Assembly (NCBI GenBank): GCA_036388855.1
Contig: DASVRA010000015.1
Coordinates: forward strand, 1-7,000
Direction: 5' to 3'
Source of the DNA: DASVRA01 sp036388855
GTDB lineage: Bacteria; Pseudomonadota; Alphaproteobacteria; Caulobacterales; Caulobacteraceae
DNA length: 7,000 nt
The notes under the pieces are model-generated. The model was not told where the DNA came from, did not search any database, and saw only the letters and a program-made list of their open reading frames with translations. This document shows, in pieces, positions 1-5,175 of the stretch. Each line of letters starts with the position of its first letter. Position 1 is the first letter of the stretch. A program made the position numbers and the translations under genes.

Positions 1-121
1 ACACCCCAAACAGGGTGTTGGCGATCTGGAACATGGCCCAGGCGGTGACCGCGTACACCCCCGCCACGCGCACCACGTTGCGCCGCTTCAGCTCGCCGAA
101 AAAATCGCGGAGCCTGTCCAC
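1..121 (-). CDS. N-terminal fragment of an ELKRRNV-type membrane protein (often TPR-containing)
   Basis: The gene starts inside the window and runs off its left edge, so only 40 codons are visible. The GTG start at 121-119 is preceded by a GGGGA ribosome binding site 9 bases upstream, and an in-frame TAG lies at 148-146. The visible protein begins with DRLRDFFGELKRRNVVRVAG and continues into a hydrophobic stretch (about residues 19-40, VYAVTAWAMFQIA). The motif FF-x-ELKRRNV-x-RVA-x-x-Y followed by one membrane helix is the usual N-terminus of a large family of proteobacterial proteins. In those, a cytoplasmic ELKRRN segment and a membrane anchor are followed by TolB-like or TPR repeat domains, sometimes fused to a cyclase or a winged-helix domain. 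The family is recognised from this motif only, and the downstream domain cannot be seen. It lies 65 bases after the prolyl isomerase on the same strand, so co-transcription is possible but not shown. Confidence 0.72.
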   Translation of the reverse strand, partial: MDRLRDFFGELKRRNVVRVAGVYAVTAWAMFQIANTLFGV

Positions 122-186
122 TAAACGCCGTCCCCGATGGCTAGCCTAAATAGGTCCCGCGCGAGGCCGCTGGCTAGTAAGGCGGG

Positions 187-1005
187 TCACGGCGCCGGGC
201 GCACTGGAAGCTTGATGTCGCAGAGGGTGAAGTTGCGGCCCTTCTCCACGAACACCTGGTGCGACAGCACGGCGAAGGCGCGCGAGCGGGGGTCGATCAC
301 CTCGAGCTTCGGCCGTTCAGCTTCGGGGATGTCGGCGAGCACCCGCACCCTGGTCATCTTGTCGGGGTTCGGCGGCGGCTCGCCGGCGTTCAGCGCGTCC
401 ACCACCTCCTGGCCGGACACGACTCGGCCCCAGGCGGTGAAGGTCTTCTCCAGATTGGTGGCGCGCTGCTTCATGAAGAACACCTGGCTGTTGGCCGTGT
501 GCGGGTCGTCGTAGTGCGGCATCGACGCGACGCCGGGACAGAACAGGGCCCACCCCTGCTGGCTGCCGTCGGAATACTTCTCGACCGTCACCGGCAGAGA
601 GCCAACGAAGCCGATCTCGCCGTTCGGGATGGTGCCCGCGCTATAATACGGTATCCCCGCCCCCGGCTTGAAGGTGAACTCCGCGCGCAGGTCAGGCAGG
701 TCGGAGCGGAAGCTCTTGTCCGCCTTGTCGCCGCCCTGCGCCAGGGAGTTGAGCACGCGGTAGAACAGCGAGTTGTCGTAATAGCCGCGCCGCGCCAGGG
801 CCTTAATTCGCGCCACCGCCAGCGGCGCCGCCTCGGGGCGCATCTCGACGATGAACCGGCCCTTGGTGGTGTCGACGACCAGGGTGTTCTCCGGATCGAG
901 CGGACGCCACTCCGGCGCAACGGCTGGGGCGGGCGGTTGAGCGGGCGCCTGCGCAAAGGCAGGCGCCGCTACGGCGAGGACGGCGACGGCGATCAGCGGC
1001 TTCAT
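187..1005 (-). CDS. Periplasmic cyclophilin-type peptidyl-prolyl cis-trans isomerase
   Basis: This 272-residue protein is predicted to speed proline isomerisation during folding of exported proteins. Residues 1-18 form a signal peptide (MKPLIAVAVLAVAAPAFA, cleavage before Q19), followed by a Pro/Ala-rich linker to about residue 35. The cyclophilin domain spans about 41-220: a TTKGRFIVEM strand, FYRV with the catalytic-type Arg83, QGGD at 90-93, NSQVFFM at 172-178 and WGRVVSGQEVVDAL at 192-205. Some active-site positions of human cyclophilin A are changed. The FYRV-to-QGGD loop is one residue short, so the usual Phe-Met pair reads Leu-Ala, and the W121 and H126 positions are not kept. A C-terminal extension (about 222-272) has no counterpart in the 190-residue E. 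coli PpiA. The ATG has a strong GGGAGGGG ribosome binding site that begins in the TAA stop region of gloA. The gap is only 10 bases, so the two genes are very likely one transcript. Confidence 0.92.
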   Translation of the reverse strand: MKPLIAVAVLAVAAPAFAQAPAQPPAPAVAPEWRPLDPENTLVVDTTKGRFIVEMRPEAAPLAVARIKALARRGYYDNSLFYRVLNSLAQGGDKADKSFRSDLPDLRAEFTFKPGAGIPYYSAGTIPNGEIGFVGSLPVTVEKYSDGSQQGWALFCPGVASMPHYDDPHTANSQVFFMKQRATNLEKTFTAWGRVVSGQEVVDALNAGEPPPNPDKMTRVRVLADIPEAERPKLEVIDPRSRAFAVLSHQVFVEKGRNFTLCDIKLPVRPAP

Positions 1006-1015
1006 GGCCCCTCCC

Positions 1016-1456
1016 TTACCAGCTTCCGGTGTTGGGCATCGACGCCCAGGGCTCCCGCGACGGCAACCGCTCGCCCTTCTGCAGCAGCTCGACCGAGACG
1101 CCGTCCGGCGAGCAGACGAAGGCCATGTGCCCGTCGCGCGGCGGCCGGTTGATGGTGACGCCGCCGTCCATCAGCCGCCGGCAGGCGGCGTAGATGTCGT
1201 CCACCCGGTAGGCGAGGTGGCCGAAGTTGCGGCCGCCCCCGTACTCCTCCGCATCCCAGTTGTAGGTCAGCTCCACCTCCGGCGAGCGCCGCTCGCGCGC
1301 CAGATCGAGGTCGTCGGGCGCAGCCAGGAACACCAGGGTGTAGCGACTCGCCTCGTTCTCCATCCGCCGCGTCTCCACCAGCCCCAGCTTGCCGCAGTAG
1401 AAGTCGAGCGCGGCGTCGAGGTCCCTCACCCGGACCATGGTGTGGAGGTACTGCAT
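1016..1456 (-). CDS. gloA: Lactoylglutathione lyase (glyoxalase I), VOC family
   Basis: GloA converts the hemithioacetal of methylglyoxal and glutathione into S-lactoylglutathione in the cytoplasm, the first step of methylglyoxal detoxification. The 146-residue protein has the two beta-alpha-beta-beta-beta modules of the VOC fold: residues 1-67 starting LHTMVRV and residues 78-126 starting FGHLAYRVDDIY. All four metal ligands expected from the E. coli enzyme are present: His5, Glu62 in VELTYNW, His80 in FGHLA and Glu123 in SVELLQ. The short bacterial length and the lack of the extra loops of the human zinc enzyme fit the Ni/Co-dependent class, which is a family inference. After residue 126 there is a 20-residue tail slightly longer than in E. 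coli (135 residues). The ATG at 1456 follows a GGAG site 5 bases upstream. The gene sits only 19 bases beyond the terminator-like hairpin of the rpsI transcript and 10 bases before the prolyl isomerase gene. Confidence 0.95.
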   Translation of the reverse strand: MQYLHTMVRVRDLDAALDFYCGKLGLVETRRMENEASRYTLVFLAAPDDLDLARERRSPEVELTYNWDAEEYGGGRNFGHLAYRVDDIYAACRRLMDGGVTINRPPRDGHMAFVCSPDGVSVELLQKGERLPSREPWASMPNTGSW

Positions 1457-1465
1457 CGGAACTCC

Positions 1466-1503
1466 GCAAACGAAAGGAGCGCCGAGGATAACCCCGGCGC
1501 TCC
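1466..1503 (-). terminator. Probable intrinsic terminator after rpsI
   Basis: Read on the minus strand, GGAGCGCCG (1503-1495) pairs perfectly with CGGCGCTCC (1484-1476) across a 10-base loop, and is followed by TTTCGTTT (1475-1468). The 9-bp GC-rich stem with an interrupted U tract fits a rho-independent terminator for the rplM-rpsI transcript, whose last stop codon ends at 1530. The U tract is not clean, so read-through into gloA, which starts at 1456, is likely to be substantial. Confidence 0.65.
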
Positions 1504-1529
1504 GCTGTTGGACGAAATTTTTCGGCCGG

Positions 1530-2006
1530 TCAGCGCTTGGAGAACTGGAAGCTCCGCCGCGCCTTGGCCTTACCGTACTTCTTGCGCTCGACCACGCGGG
1601 GGTCGCGGGTGAGGAAGCCGTGGGGTTTGAGCGCCGCGCGCAGGCCGGGCTCGTAGTAGGTCAGCGCCTTGGCCACCGCGTGGCGCACGGCGCCGGCCTG
1701 GCCGGAGAGGCCCGAGCCCTCGACGGTGGCGACCACGTCGAACTGGCCGGCGCGGTCGGCGACCTGGAACGGCTGGGCGATCATCATGCGCAGGACCGGG
1801 CGGGCGAAGTAGGTCTCCTGGTCGCGGCCGTTGATGGTGATCGCGCCCTTGCCGGGCTTCAGCCACACCCGGGCGATGGCGTTCTTGCGCTTGCCGGTGG
1901 CGTAGGCGCGGCCGTACTGGTCGAGCTTGGGCTCGGCCGGGGCCGCTTCCGCCGCGGCGGGAGTGCCCATGCCCTGAAGGGCTTCGAAGCCTTGGGTCTC
2001 GCTCAT
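1530..2006 (-). CDS. rpsI: 30S ribosomal protein S9
   Basis: S9 is a small-subunit ribosomal protein whose C-terminal tail reaches the P-site tRNA. The 158-residue protein has a poorly conserved N-terminal extension of about 25 residues, rich in Ala, Glu and Pro, that E. coli S9 (130 residues) lacks. The universal core follows: YATGKRKNAIARVW, RPVLRMMIAQP, SGLSGQAGAVRHAVAKALTY, and a basic tail GKAKARRSFQFSKR ending in the conserved SKR. I place the start at ATG 2006-2004, because GGAG lies 9 bases upstream. A GTG at 2012-2010, overlapping the rplM stop, would add Met-Ser but leaves only 3 bases from the GGAG. The gene begins 2 bases after the rplM stop, so the two are translationally linked, the usual arrangement of this operon. 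Confidence 0.97.
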   Translation of the reverse strand: MSETQGFEALQGMGTPAAAEAAPAEPKLDQYGRAYATGKRKNAIARVWLKPGKGAITINGRDQETYFARPVLRMMIAQPFQVADRAGQFDVVATVEGSGLSGQAGAVRHAVAKALTYYEPGLRAALKPHGFLTRDPRVVERKKYGKAKARRSFQFSKR

Positions 2007-2008
2007 GC

Positions 2009-2485
2009 TCACGCGCTCCGCACGTTCTTGGCGTTCAGCTCGGCGAACGCGACGGTCTCGGGGTTCTGGGCCTGGTGCGGATGTTCCGGCCCGGCGTAAA
2101 TCTTCAGCTGGCCCAGCTGCTTGCGCGCCAGGGGGCTCTCCTTCGGCAGCATCCGCTCGACCGCCTTCTTCAGCACCCGGTCGGGGAAGCGCCCGCTCAG
2201 GATCTTGTCAGGAGTGCGCGACTTGATCCCGCCCGGGTGGCCGGTGTGCCAGTAGTAGATCTTGTCGGTAAGCTTGTTGCCGGTGAACCGCACCTTCTCC
2301 GCGTTGACCACGATCACGCAGTCGCCGCAGTCCACGTGGGGGGTGTAGTCGGGCCGGTGCTTGCCGCGCAGGCGCATGGCGATGAAGGTGGCGAGGCGGC
2401 CGACGACGGCGTCCTGCGCGTCGACCACGATCCACTTCTTCTCGACGTCGGCCGGCCGCAGCGAGGCGGTGGTCTTGCTGTGCAT
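2009..2485 (-). CDS. rplM: 50S ribosomal protein L13
   Basis: L13 is an early-assembly protein of the large ribosomal subunit that binds 23S rRNA. The 158-residue protein shows the family core in order: KKWIVVDAQDAVVGRLAT (16-33), MRLRGKHRPDYTPHVDCGD, VVNAEKVRFTGNKLTDK, YYWHTGHPGGIKSRT, RVLKKAVERMLPKESPL, and near the C-terminus LKIYAGPEHPHQAQNPE. The length is typical of alphaproteobacterial L13, slightly longer than the 142 residues of E. coli. The ATG at 2485 has no good Shine-Dalgarno sequence (the nearest match is a weak GGA), so initiation may depend on the leader structure. It is the first gene of the rplM-rpsI operon; a promoter is predicted about 58-86 bases upstream. Confidence 0.97.
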   Translation of the reverse strand: MHSKTTASLRPADVEKKWIVVDAQDAVVGRLATFIAMRLRGKHRPDYTPHVDCGDCVIVVNAEKVRFTGNKLTDKIYYWHTGHPGGIKSRTPDKILSGRFPDRVLKKAVERMLPKESPLARKQLGQLKIYAGPEHPHQAQNPETVAFAELNAKNVRSA

Positions 2486-2504
2486 CGGATGAGTCCGTGA
2501 GGTA

Positions 2505-2524
2505 AGGCGGAGCGGCGGCCGCCT
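2505..2524 (-). promoter_or_regulatory. Hairpin in the rplM leader
   Basis: In the predicted 5' leader of rplM, AGGCGG (2524-2519) can pair with CCGCCT (2510-2505) across an 8-base loop, about 20 bases before the start codon. L13 operons in some bacteria are autoregulated through leader structures. Whether this one binds L13 is unknown, and GC-rich leaders often contain such stems by chance. Confidence 0.3.
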
Positions 2525-2542
2525 CTTCCGCGAAAGGGGCGG

Positions 2543-2571
2543 CAGATAGACGGGCGCTCCGCCGCTGTCAA
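2543..2571 (-). promoter_or_regulatory. Predicted promoter of rplM-rpsI
   Basis: On the minus strand a perfect TTGACA box (2571-2566) is followed, after a 17-base spacer, by TATCTG (2548-2543). The -10 box is only a half match to TATAAT. However, CTAT at 2550-2547 also resembles part of the alphaproteobacterial GCTANAWC element. Transcription would start near 2536 and give a leader of about 50 bases. The position, just upstream of a highly expressed operon and after the stop of the alkaline phosphatase gene, supports the call. Confidence 0.6.
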
Positions 2572-2638
2572 CCGCATATGGGGCGGAAGTGGCGGAAAAG
2601 CCTTTGTGCCGTAACAGATTTTCGGCTTAGGTAGAATA

Positions 2639-4084
2639 TTACCGGCTTCCGCGCCTCCTCCTATCCAAGCCCAGGGCGTGGCTCATCACCTGGAAGATGT
2701 AGCTCTCCTCCACCACCCCGTGGATCAGGTGCGCCTGGGGTCCGCCGGCGTAGACCGGCACGTCCTCGCCGCCGTGCGCGGCGCTGCTCATCGGCACGAG
2801 CGCCGACTGGCGGTAGTCGGGCGCGAGGGTGTCCTCGTGCGCGGGATCGCGCCGGGCGCCGTCCTTGGCCGCGCCGGGCCCGCTGGCGAAGCTGAGCGTG
2901 GTGTAGGCCTTGCGGTCCGAGGGCAGCGGCTCGTCCGGCGCCCGCGCCAGCCCCAGGATCGGCGCGTTCCGCTCCGGATAGCCGGAGATCGTCAGGCCGT
3001 GGCTGTGGTCGGCGGTGACGATGACCAGTGTGTCGCGCAAGTCGACCTTGGACAGCGCGGTGCGCACCGCATTGGCGAACTCGGCGGTTTCCGAGAGCGT
3101 GCGGTAGGCGTTGCCGGCATGGCTGCCGTGGTCGATGCGGCCGCCTTCCACCAGAAGGAAATAGCCCTTGCGGTTGCGCGACAGCAGCTCGATGGCCTTG
3201 GCCGTCATCTGTGACAGGGTGGGCACGCCGTAACCGGCCTTGGCCCGGTCGGCCTCGTAGGGAAGGTGGTCGGGAGCGAACAGGCCCAGCAGGTGATCGG
3301 CGCCGCCGGGACGCGCGGCCTCCAGCTGCGCGGCGGTGGTGACATAGGCCGACCCGGGCGCGCGAGCCCACTCGGCGGTCAGGTCGCGCCCGTCGGCCCG
3401 CTTGCCGCCGGCGGCTTTCGGCAGGAAGCGGTCGCGCCCGCCGCCGAGCGCCAGGTTCAGGCGCGCGCGGGGCGGCGCCTCGACCAGCTGGCGCGCGATG
3501 TCGGGGCAGCCGCGGCCCTCGCCCGCCTCCATGTCGCTGTCGGCTTCCCAGTCGCGGTAGGGGGTGTGGGCGTAGACGCCGGCCGGGGTGGCGTGGGTCA
3601 GCCGCGTGGTGGTCACCGCGCCGGTGGAGCGCCCGGAGGCCCGCGCCAGTTCGGCGATGTTCATCACCACGGCGGCCGGCGTGGCGGCGCAGTCCTTCAG
3701 CGGGGCGGAGGGGCCAAGGCCGACGACGCCGTTGCGGGTCTTCACGCCGGTGACGATGGCGTCGATGCCGGCGGCGGAATCGGTGACCTGCCGGTCGGCC
3801 GAATAGGTCTTGGACAGGGCGGCGTAGGGCAGCGCCTCGAACGCCAGCACGTTGGACTCGCCGTCGACGCCGCGGCTCTGGCCCTCGAAGATGCGCCCCG
3901 CCGTGACGGTGGAGACGCCCATGCCGTCGCCCAGGAACAGGATCACGTTCTTGGCGCGGCCGGTGTTGGGCCGCAGCCGCAGCGCCTGATCGAGCGCCTG
4001 CCGGCCGCTCACGAAGTAGGGGTCCGTCCGCTGGGCCTGGGTTTGAGCCAGGGCGGCGGGCCCGGGCGCGGCCAGCCCGAGCAT
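2639..4084 (-). CDS. Alkaline phosphatase, PhoA superfamily, mammalian-like active site
   Basis: This secreted enzyme hydrolyses phosphate monoesters in the periplasm. Numbered from the ATG at 4084 (481 residues), the metal and catalytic residues are Asp53 (FLGDGMG), nucleophile Ser103 (VTDSAAG), Thr166 (HATPAG), Arg177, Glu313, Asp318 and His322 (LLVEGGRIDHGSHAGNA), Asp359-His360 (VTADHSHG) and His437 (SAAHGGEDVPVYA). The residues matching E. coli Asp153 and Lys328 are His164 and His319, the pair found in mammalian enzymes. The C-terminal GPQAHLIHGVVEESYIF also resembles that branch. The start is uncertain. From the ATG the signal peptide (MLGLAAPGPAALA) has no basic n-region and no ribosome binding site. 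Upstream, in frame, lies SRHAWPGCLLAL, which would complete a normal signal peptide. The only plausible initiator there is ATC at 4123-4121, with GGGA (4133-4130) 6 bases upstream. The reading frame stays open far beyond 4123 but lacks start codons and overlaps the microprotein gene, so that part is not coding. Confidence 0.93.
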   Translation of the reverse strand: MLGLAAPGPAALAQTQAQRTDPYFVSGRQALDQALRLRPNTGRAKNVILFLGDGMGVSTVTAGRIFEGQSRGVDGESNVLAFEALPYAALSKTYSADRQVTDSAAGIDAIVTGVKTRNGVVGLGPSAPLKDCAATPAAVVMNIAELARASGRSTGAVTTTRLTHATPAGVYAHTPYRDWEADSDMEAGEGRGCPDIARQLVEAPPRARLNLALGGGRDRFLPKAAGGKRADGRDLTAEWARAPGSAYVTTAAQLEAARPGGADHLLGLFAPDHLPYEADRAKAGYGVPTLSQMTAKAIELLSRNRKGYFLLVEGGRIDHGSHAGNAYRTLSETAEFANAVRTALSKVDLRDTLVIVTADHSHGLTISGYPERNAPILGLARAPDEPLPSDRKAYTTLSFASGPGAAKDGARRDPAHEDTLAPDYRQSALVPMSSAAHGGEDVPVYAGGPQAHLIHGVVEESYIFQVMSHALGLDRRRRGSR

Positions 4085-4167
4085 CAGGGCGAGAAGACAG
4101 CCAGGCCAGGCGTGCCTGGAGATGTTACGTCCCGACGGCGGGACGATGGTGGAGGACGCCCGAGGCT

Positions 4168-4281
4168 CTAGTGGGCGGCGCGGCGCCTGACCTTGGCGTT
4201 GCGCTTCATCAGCGCCACTCCGCCCAGCGCCACCGCAACCCCGCCGACGATCAGGCCGGTCACCTGCATCAGGATCATCAT
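4168..4281 (-). CDS. Single-pass membrane microprotein, 37 residues, function unknown
   Basis: I do not recognise this protein. It has 37 residues, starting MMILMQVTGLIVGG and ending KRNAKVRRRAAH before a TAG stop. Residues 2-25 form one hydrophobic, glycine-rich helix (with GG at 13-14 and 20-21). The last 12 residues carry six Lys/Arg, so the positive-inside rule puts the C-terminus in the cytoplasm. Evidence that it is real: a strong GGGGGAG ribosome binding site 7 bases before the first ATG, and 35 of 37 codons ending in G or C, as in the neighbouring genes. A second ATG follows immediately. The gene lies 153 bases after the PepSY gene and just before the alkaline phosphatase on the same strand. 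A structural or regulatory role next to the phosphatase is possible but is only inference. Confidence 0.72.
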   Translation of the reverse strand: MMILMQVTGLIVGGVAVALGGVALMKRNAKVRRRAAH

Positions 4282-4288
4282 GGTCGTT

Positions 4289-4295
4289 CTCCCCC
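4289..4295 (-). promoter_or_regulatory. Ribosome binding site of the 37-residue microprotein
   Basis: GGGGGAG on the minus strand lies 7 bases before the tandem ATGATG start at 4281. It is the main evidence that this very short frame is translated. Confidence 0.7.
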
Positions 4296-4353
4296 TGCCA
4301 GGGCGCAGCCGCAACATCGCGGCCGATTCGCCCCCGTGCGTGGGGGGAGCATG

Positions 4354-4371
4354 ACGCCGAACCGGCGTTTT
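4354..4371 (+). terminator. Small hairpin with a T run, plus-strand orientation
   Basis: ACGCCG (4354-4359), loop AAC and CGGCGT (4363-4368) form a perfect 6-bp stem whose end runs into TTTT (4368-4371) on the plus strand. In that orientation it resembles a short intrinsic terminator, although no plus-strand gene is seen. In the minus direction, in which the genes are transcribed, it is a plain hairpin without a U tract in the spacer between the PepSY gene and the microprotein. There it could be a processing or stability element. Confidence 0.3.
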
Positions 4372-4434
4372 CCCAACGGGAGGGGCTGCGCCATGCCGCC
4401 GCAGCGGCGCCCGAGCTGTCGCTGCGAACGCGCC

Positions 4435-5175
4435 TCATCGCTGTCCGGCCTGCAATGGCCGCGGACGCGCCCGGCGGAGGCTGCGCGCCAGGTCGCGGCC
4501 GAGACGGATCCAAAGGAGGATGAAGCCGGTGAACACCATCGGCAGGGTGAGGGCGGCGAGGACGATGATCAGCGGGTGGTTGAAGTTCTCGCCGGTTTTG
4601 AAGTCAAGGATGTGGAGCCGCCAGAAGAAGTCGTAGAAGCGCCAAACCTGGGAGCGGCGGGTGACCACCTCGCCGGTGTCGGGCGAGAGGTAGAAGCTGG
4701 TGCGCTCGGCGTCGTCGAAGTCCACGCGCCACAGCGGCCCTTCACGGCCGGTTTCCTGCGGCGCCTCCGCGAAGTAGCGGGAGCCGACCGGCCGGCCCCG
4801 GCCCACATAGGCCGCCGCCGCCAGGCGGCGCGCCTGCGCGGCGGTGAGCGGCGCGACGGGCGAACCGGCGCGGGCGTCGAGCGTGCGGGGCTCGCCCTCA
4901 CGGCCTTCGACCACCCAGACGGGGCCGCGGGGGGCGCTCTTCAGCTGCGCCGACACCGGCGCCGTCACGCCCGAGCGGCGAAGCGCGTCCCCCACGCCCA
5001 GCAGGTCCGCCGTCAGTGGTGGCGGCGAAAGCTTGCGCAGGTGGTGCTCGCTGCGCACCCGCTCGATCGGAATGGCGGTCATCACCAGCCCGCCAACGGT
5101 CCAGAACAGCACCTGCAGGCCGACCACCAGGCCGATCCACTTGTGGATCTGCAGGGACAGGCCGAGCAGCTTCAT
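4435..5175 (-). CDS. PepSY-associated transmembrane protein
   Basis: This is a 246-residue inner-membrane protein. A membrane helix at about residues 13-36 (KWIGLVVGLQVLFWTVGG) is followed by a periplasmic region of about 160 residues and a second helix at about 201-223 (PLIIVLAALTLPMVFTGF). A basic, arginine-rich tail of about 20 residues follows in the cytoplasm. The periplasmic part ends in the family pattern RFYDFFWRLHILDF, then GENFNHP just before helix 2. The segment at about 142-175, WRVDFDDAERTSFYLSPDTG, looks like a PepSY repeat: a strand, a turn and the DP/DTGEV motif. Histidines near the membrane (His11, His44, His45, His188, His200) are common in this family and may bind metal or heme, but this is inference. 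PepSY domains are known as peptidase propeptide-like modules and also occur in membrane reductase-type proteins. Its ATG overlaps the TGA of the upstream M20 peptidase (ATGA, 5172-5175) and has no strong ribosome binding site, so translation is probably coupled. Confidence 0.85.
   Translation of the reverse strand: MKLLGLSLQIHKWIGLVVGLQVLFWTVGGLVMTAIPIERVRSEHHLRKLSPPPLTADLLGVGDALRRSGVTAPVSAQLKSAPRGPVWVVEGREGEPRTLDARAGSPVAPLTAAQARRLAAAAYVGRGRPVGSRYFAEAPQETGREGPLWRVDFDDAERTSFYLSPDTGEVVTRRSQVWRFYDFFWRLHILDFKTGENFNHPLIIVLAALTLPMVFTGFILLWIRLGRDLARSLRRARPRPLQAGQR

Noticed and set aside
141..177. CTAGCC / GGCTAG inverted repeat in the 65-base gap between the prolyl isomerase and the left-edge gene.
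   Set aside because: It is a 6-bp stem with a 25-base loop and no T run. It could be chance or an operator, and nothing supports a function.
2585..2640. A possible terminator after the alkaline phosphatase (AAGCC with GGCTTTT, or GCCG with CGGC).
   Set aside because: The two short stems compete with each other and have at most 5 bp with long loops. This is too weak to call.
4278..4352. A 24-codon minus-strand frame whose TGA overlaps the microprotein start (ATGA).
   Set aside because: The overlap is attractive, but the ATG has no ribosome binding site, 8 of 24 codons end in A or T against 2 of 37 in the microprotein, and the peptide (Cys-, Arg- and Pro-rich) does not look protein-like. A leader peptide cannot be fully excluded.
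4282..4434. A search for a Pho box or promoter upstream of the microprotein and phosphatase.
   Set aside because: No pair of CTGTCAT-like repeats and no good -35/-10 pair was found by eye, so phosphate control cannot be claimed.
4085..4513. The long upstream extension of the alkaline phosphatase frame (up to 624 residues in total).
   Set aside because: It has Arg/Pro/Ala-rich composition, overlaps the microprotein gene out of frame and would bury the signal peptide. It is open only because stop codons are rare at this GC content.
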